From positions 1 through 5,670 of the forward strand of contig DAVH01000006.1 of the NCBI GenBank assembly GCA_002508545.1: 5,670 nt of DNA, read 5' to 3'. The position numbers were made by a program, and so were the translations under genes. The notes below the pieces were generated by a model. It saw only the letters and a list, made by a program, of their open reading frames with translations, was not told the DNA's origin and searched no databases. This DNA comes from Methanomassiliicoccus sp. UBA6. Lineage in GTDB: Archaea > Thermoplasmatota > Thermoplasmata > Methanomassiliicoccales > Methanomassiliicoccaceae. Positions 5,536-5,670 of this stretch are shown piece after piece. How positions within the stretch are numbered: the first letter of the stretch is position 1; every line of letters starts with the position of its first letter.

Positions 5536-5553
5536 GATAAAGAAGAAAAGAGA
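5536..5553 (-). terminator. Pyrimidine-tract terminator after the right-edge gene
   Basis: On the minus strand this reads TCTCTTTTCTTCTTTATC, beginning 15 nt after the TGA stop of the gene at the right edge. Archaeal RNA polymerase terminates at such T-rich runs without a strong hairpin. It would separate the upstream gene from pyrD, whose promoter must then lie between 5454 and about 5535. Confidence 0.45.
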
Positions 5554-5568
5554 TTGGACGAAGGCGTT

Positions 5569-5670
5569 TCACTTCTTCGGGACCGAGTCCTCGATGTGGA
5601 TCGGGGAGTCCACGTCCGTCTCGCAGTGGTCGTCCTCGTGCGGCTTCTTGGCGTCGGGAGGCAGTGGCGG
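5569..5670 (-). CDS. C-terminal end of an unrecognised leftward gene (partial)
   Basis: The last 33 codons of a leftward gene end at a TGA at 5569-5571; the 5' part lies beyond the window. All but a few codons end in G or C, as in the neighbours. The visible end is Pro-rich then acidic (PPLPPDAKKPHEDDHCETD, then VDSPIHIEDSVPKK), with three His and one Cys among Asp/Glu, and looks like a flexible tail. I cannot assign a family. A T-rich terminator follows the stop, so it is probably not co-transcribed with pyrDK. Confidence 0.6.
   Translation of the reverse strand, partial: PPLPPDAKKPHEDDHCETDVDSPIHIEDSVPKK

Overview
The window looks like GC-rich archaeal chromosome, most probably from a euryarchaeal methanogen of the Thermoplasmata/Methanomassiliicoccales type. 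That placement is inference. It rests on a short homocitrate-synthase-type enzyme resembling AksA, archaeal TATA-like boxes about 25 nt upstream of start codons with little or no room for a leader, a pyrimidine-tract terminator, a class 1B PyrD/PyrK pair of anaerobic type, and strong G/C preference at third codon positions. No rRNA, tRNA, CRISPR array, insertion sequence or phage gene is visible.

Left part (1-2069). After a poorly resolved edge, which may hold the start of a leftward gene, a rightward two-gene unit begins. It encodes a CPA1/NhaP-type Na+/H+ antiporter (232-1455) and, through an ATGA stop/start overlap, an exported single-pass membrane protein with a beta-rich ectodomain (1452-2069). 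A near-perfect palindrome sits on the candidate TATA element of this unit.

Middle (2048-2628). Two leftward 66-residue genes form a small operon: a CxxC...CxxC zinc-ribbon protein (2265-2465), then a two-helix membrane protein (2048-2248). The end of the second runs 22 bp into the end of the exported-protein gene. A 163-bp divergent promoter region separates the operon from the next rightward gene. It carries a small perfect inverted repeat and a good TATA box.

Right part (2629-5670). A homocitrate synthase/AksA-like enzyme (2629-3798), probably translated from a nearly leaderless mRNA, converges with and overlaps by 17 bp the leftward pyrD-pyrK operon. PyrD (4542-5453) and PyrK (3782-4552) overlap by 11 bp and together form NAD-linked dihydroorotate dehydrogenase of pyrimidine synthesis. 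At the right edge lies the acidic C-terminal end of another leftward gene, followed by a T-rich terminator.

Most of the window is core metabolism and ion homeostasis. I do not see an obvious new defence or mobile system. The least explained parts are the antiporter-coupled surface protein, the pair of 66-residue genes and the palindromes at promoters.
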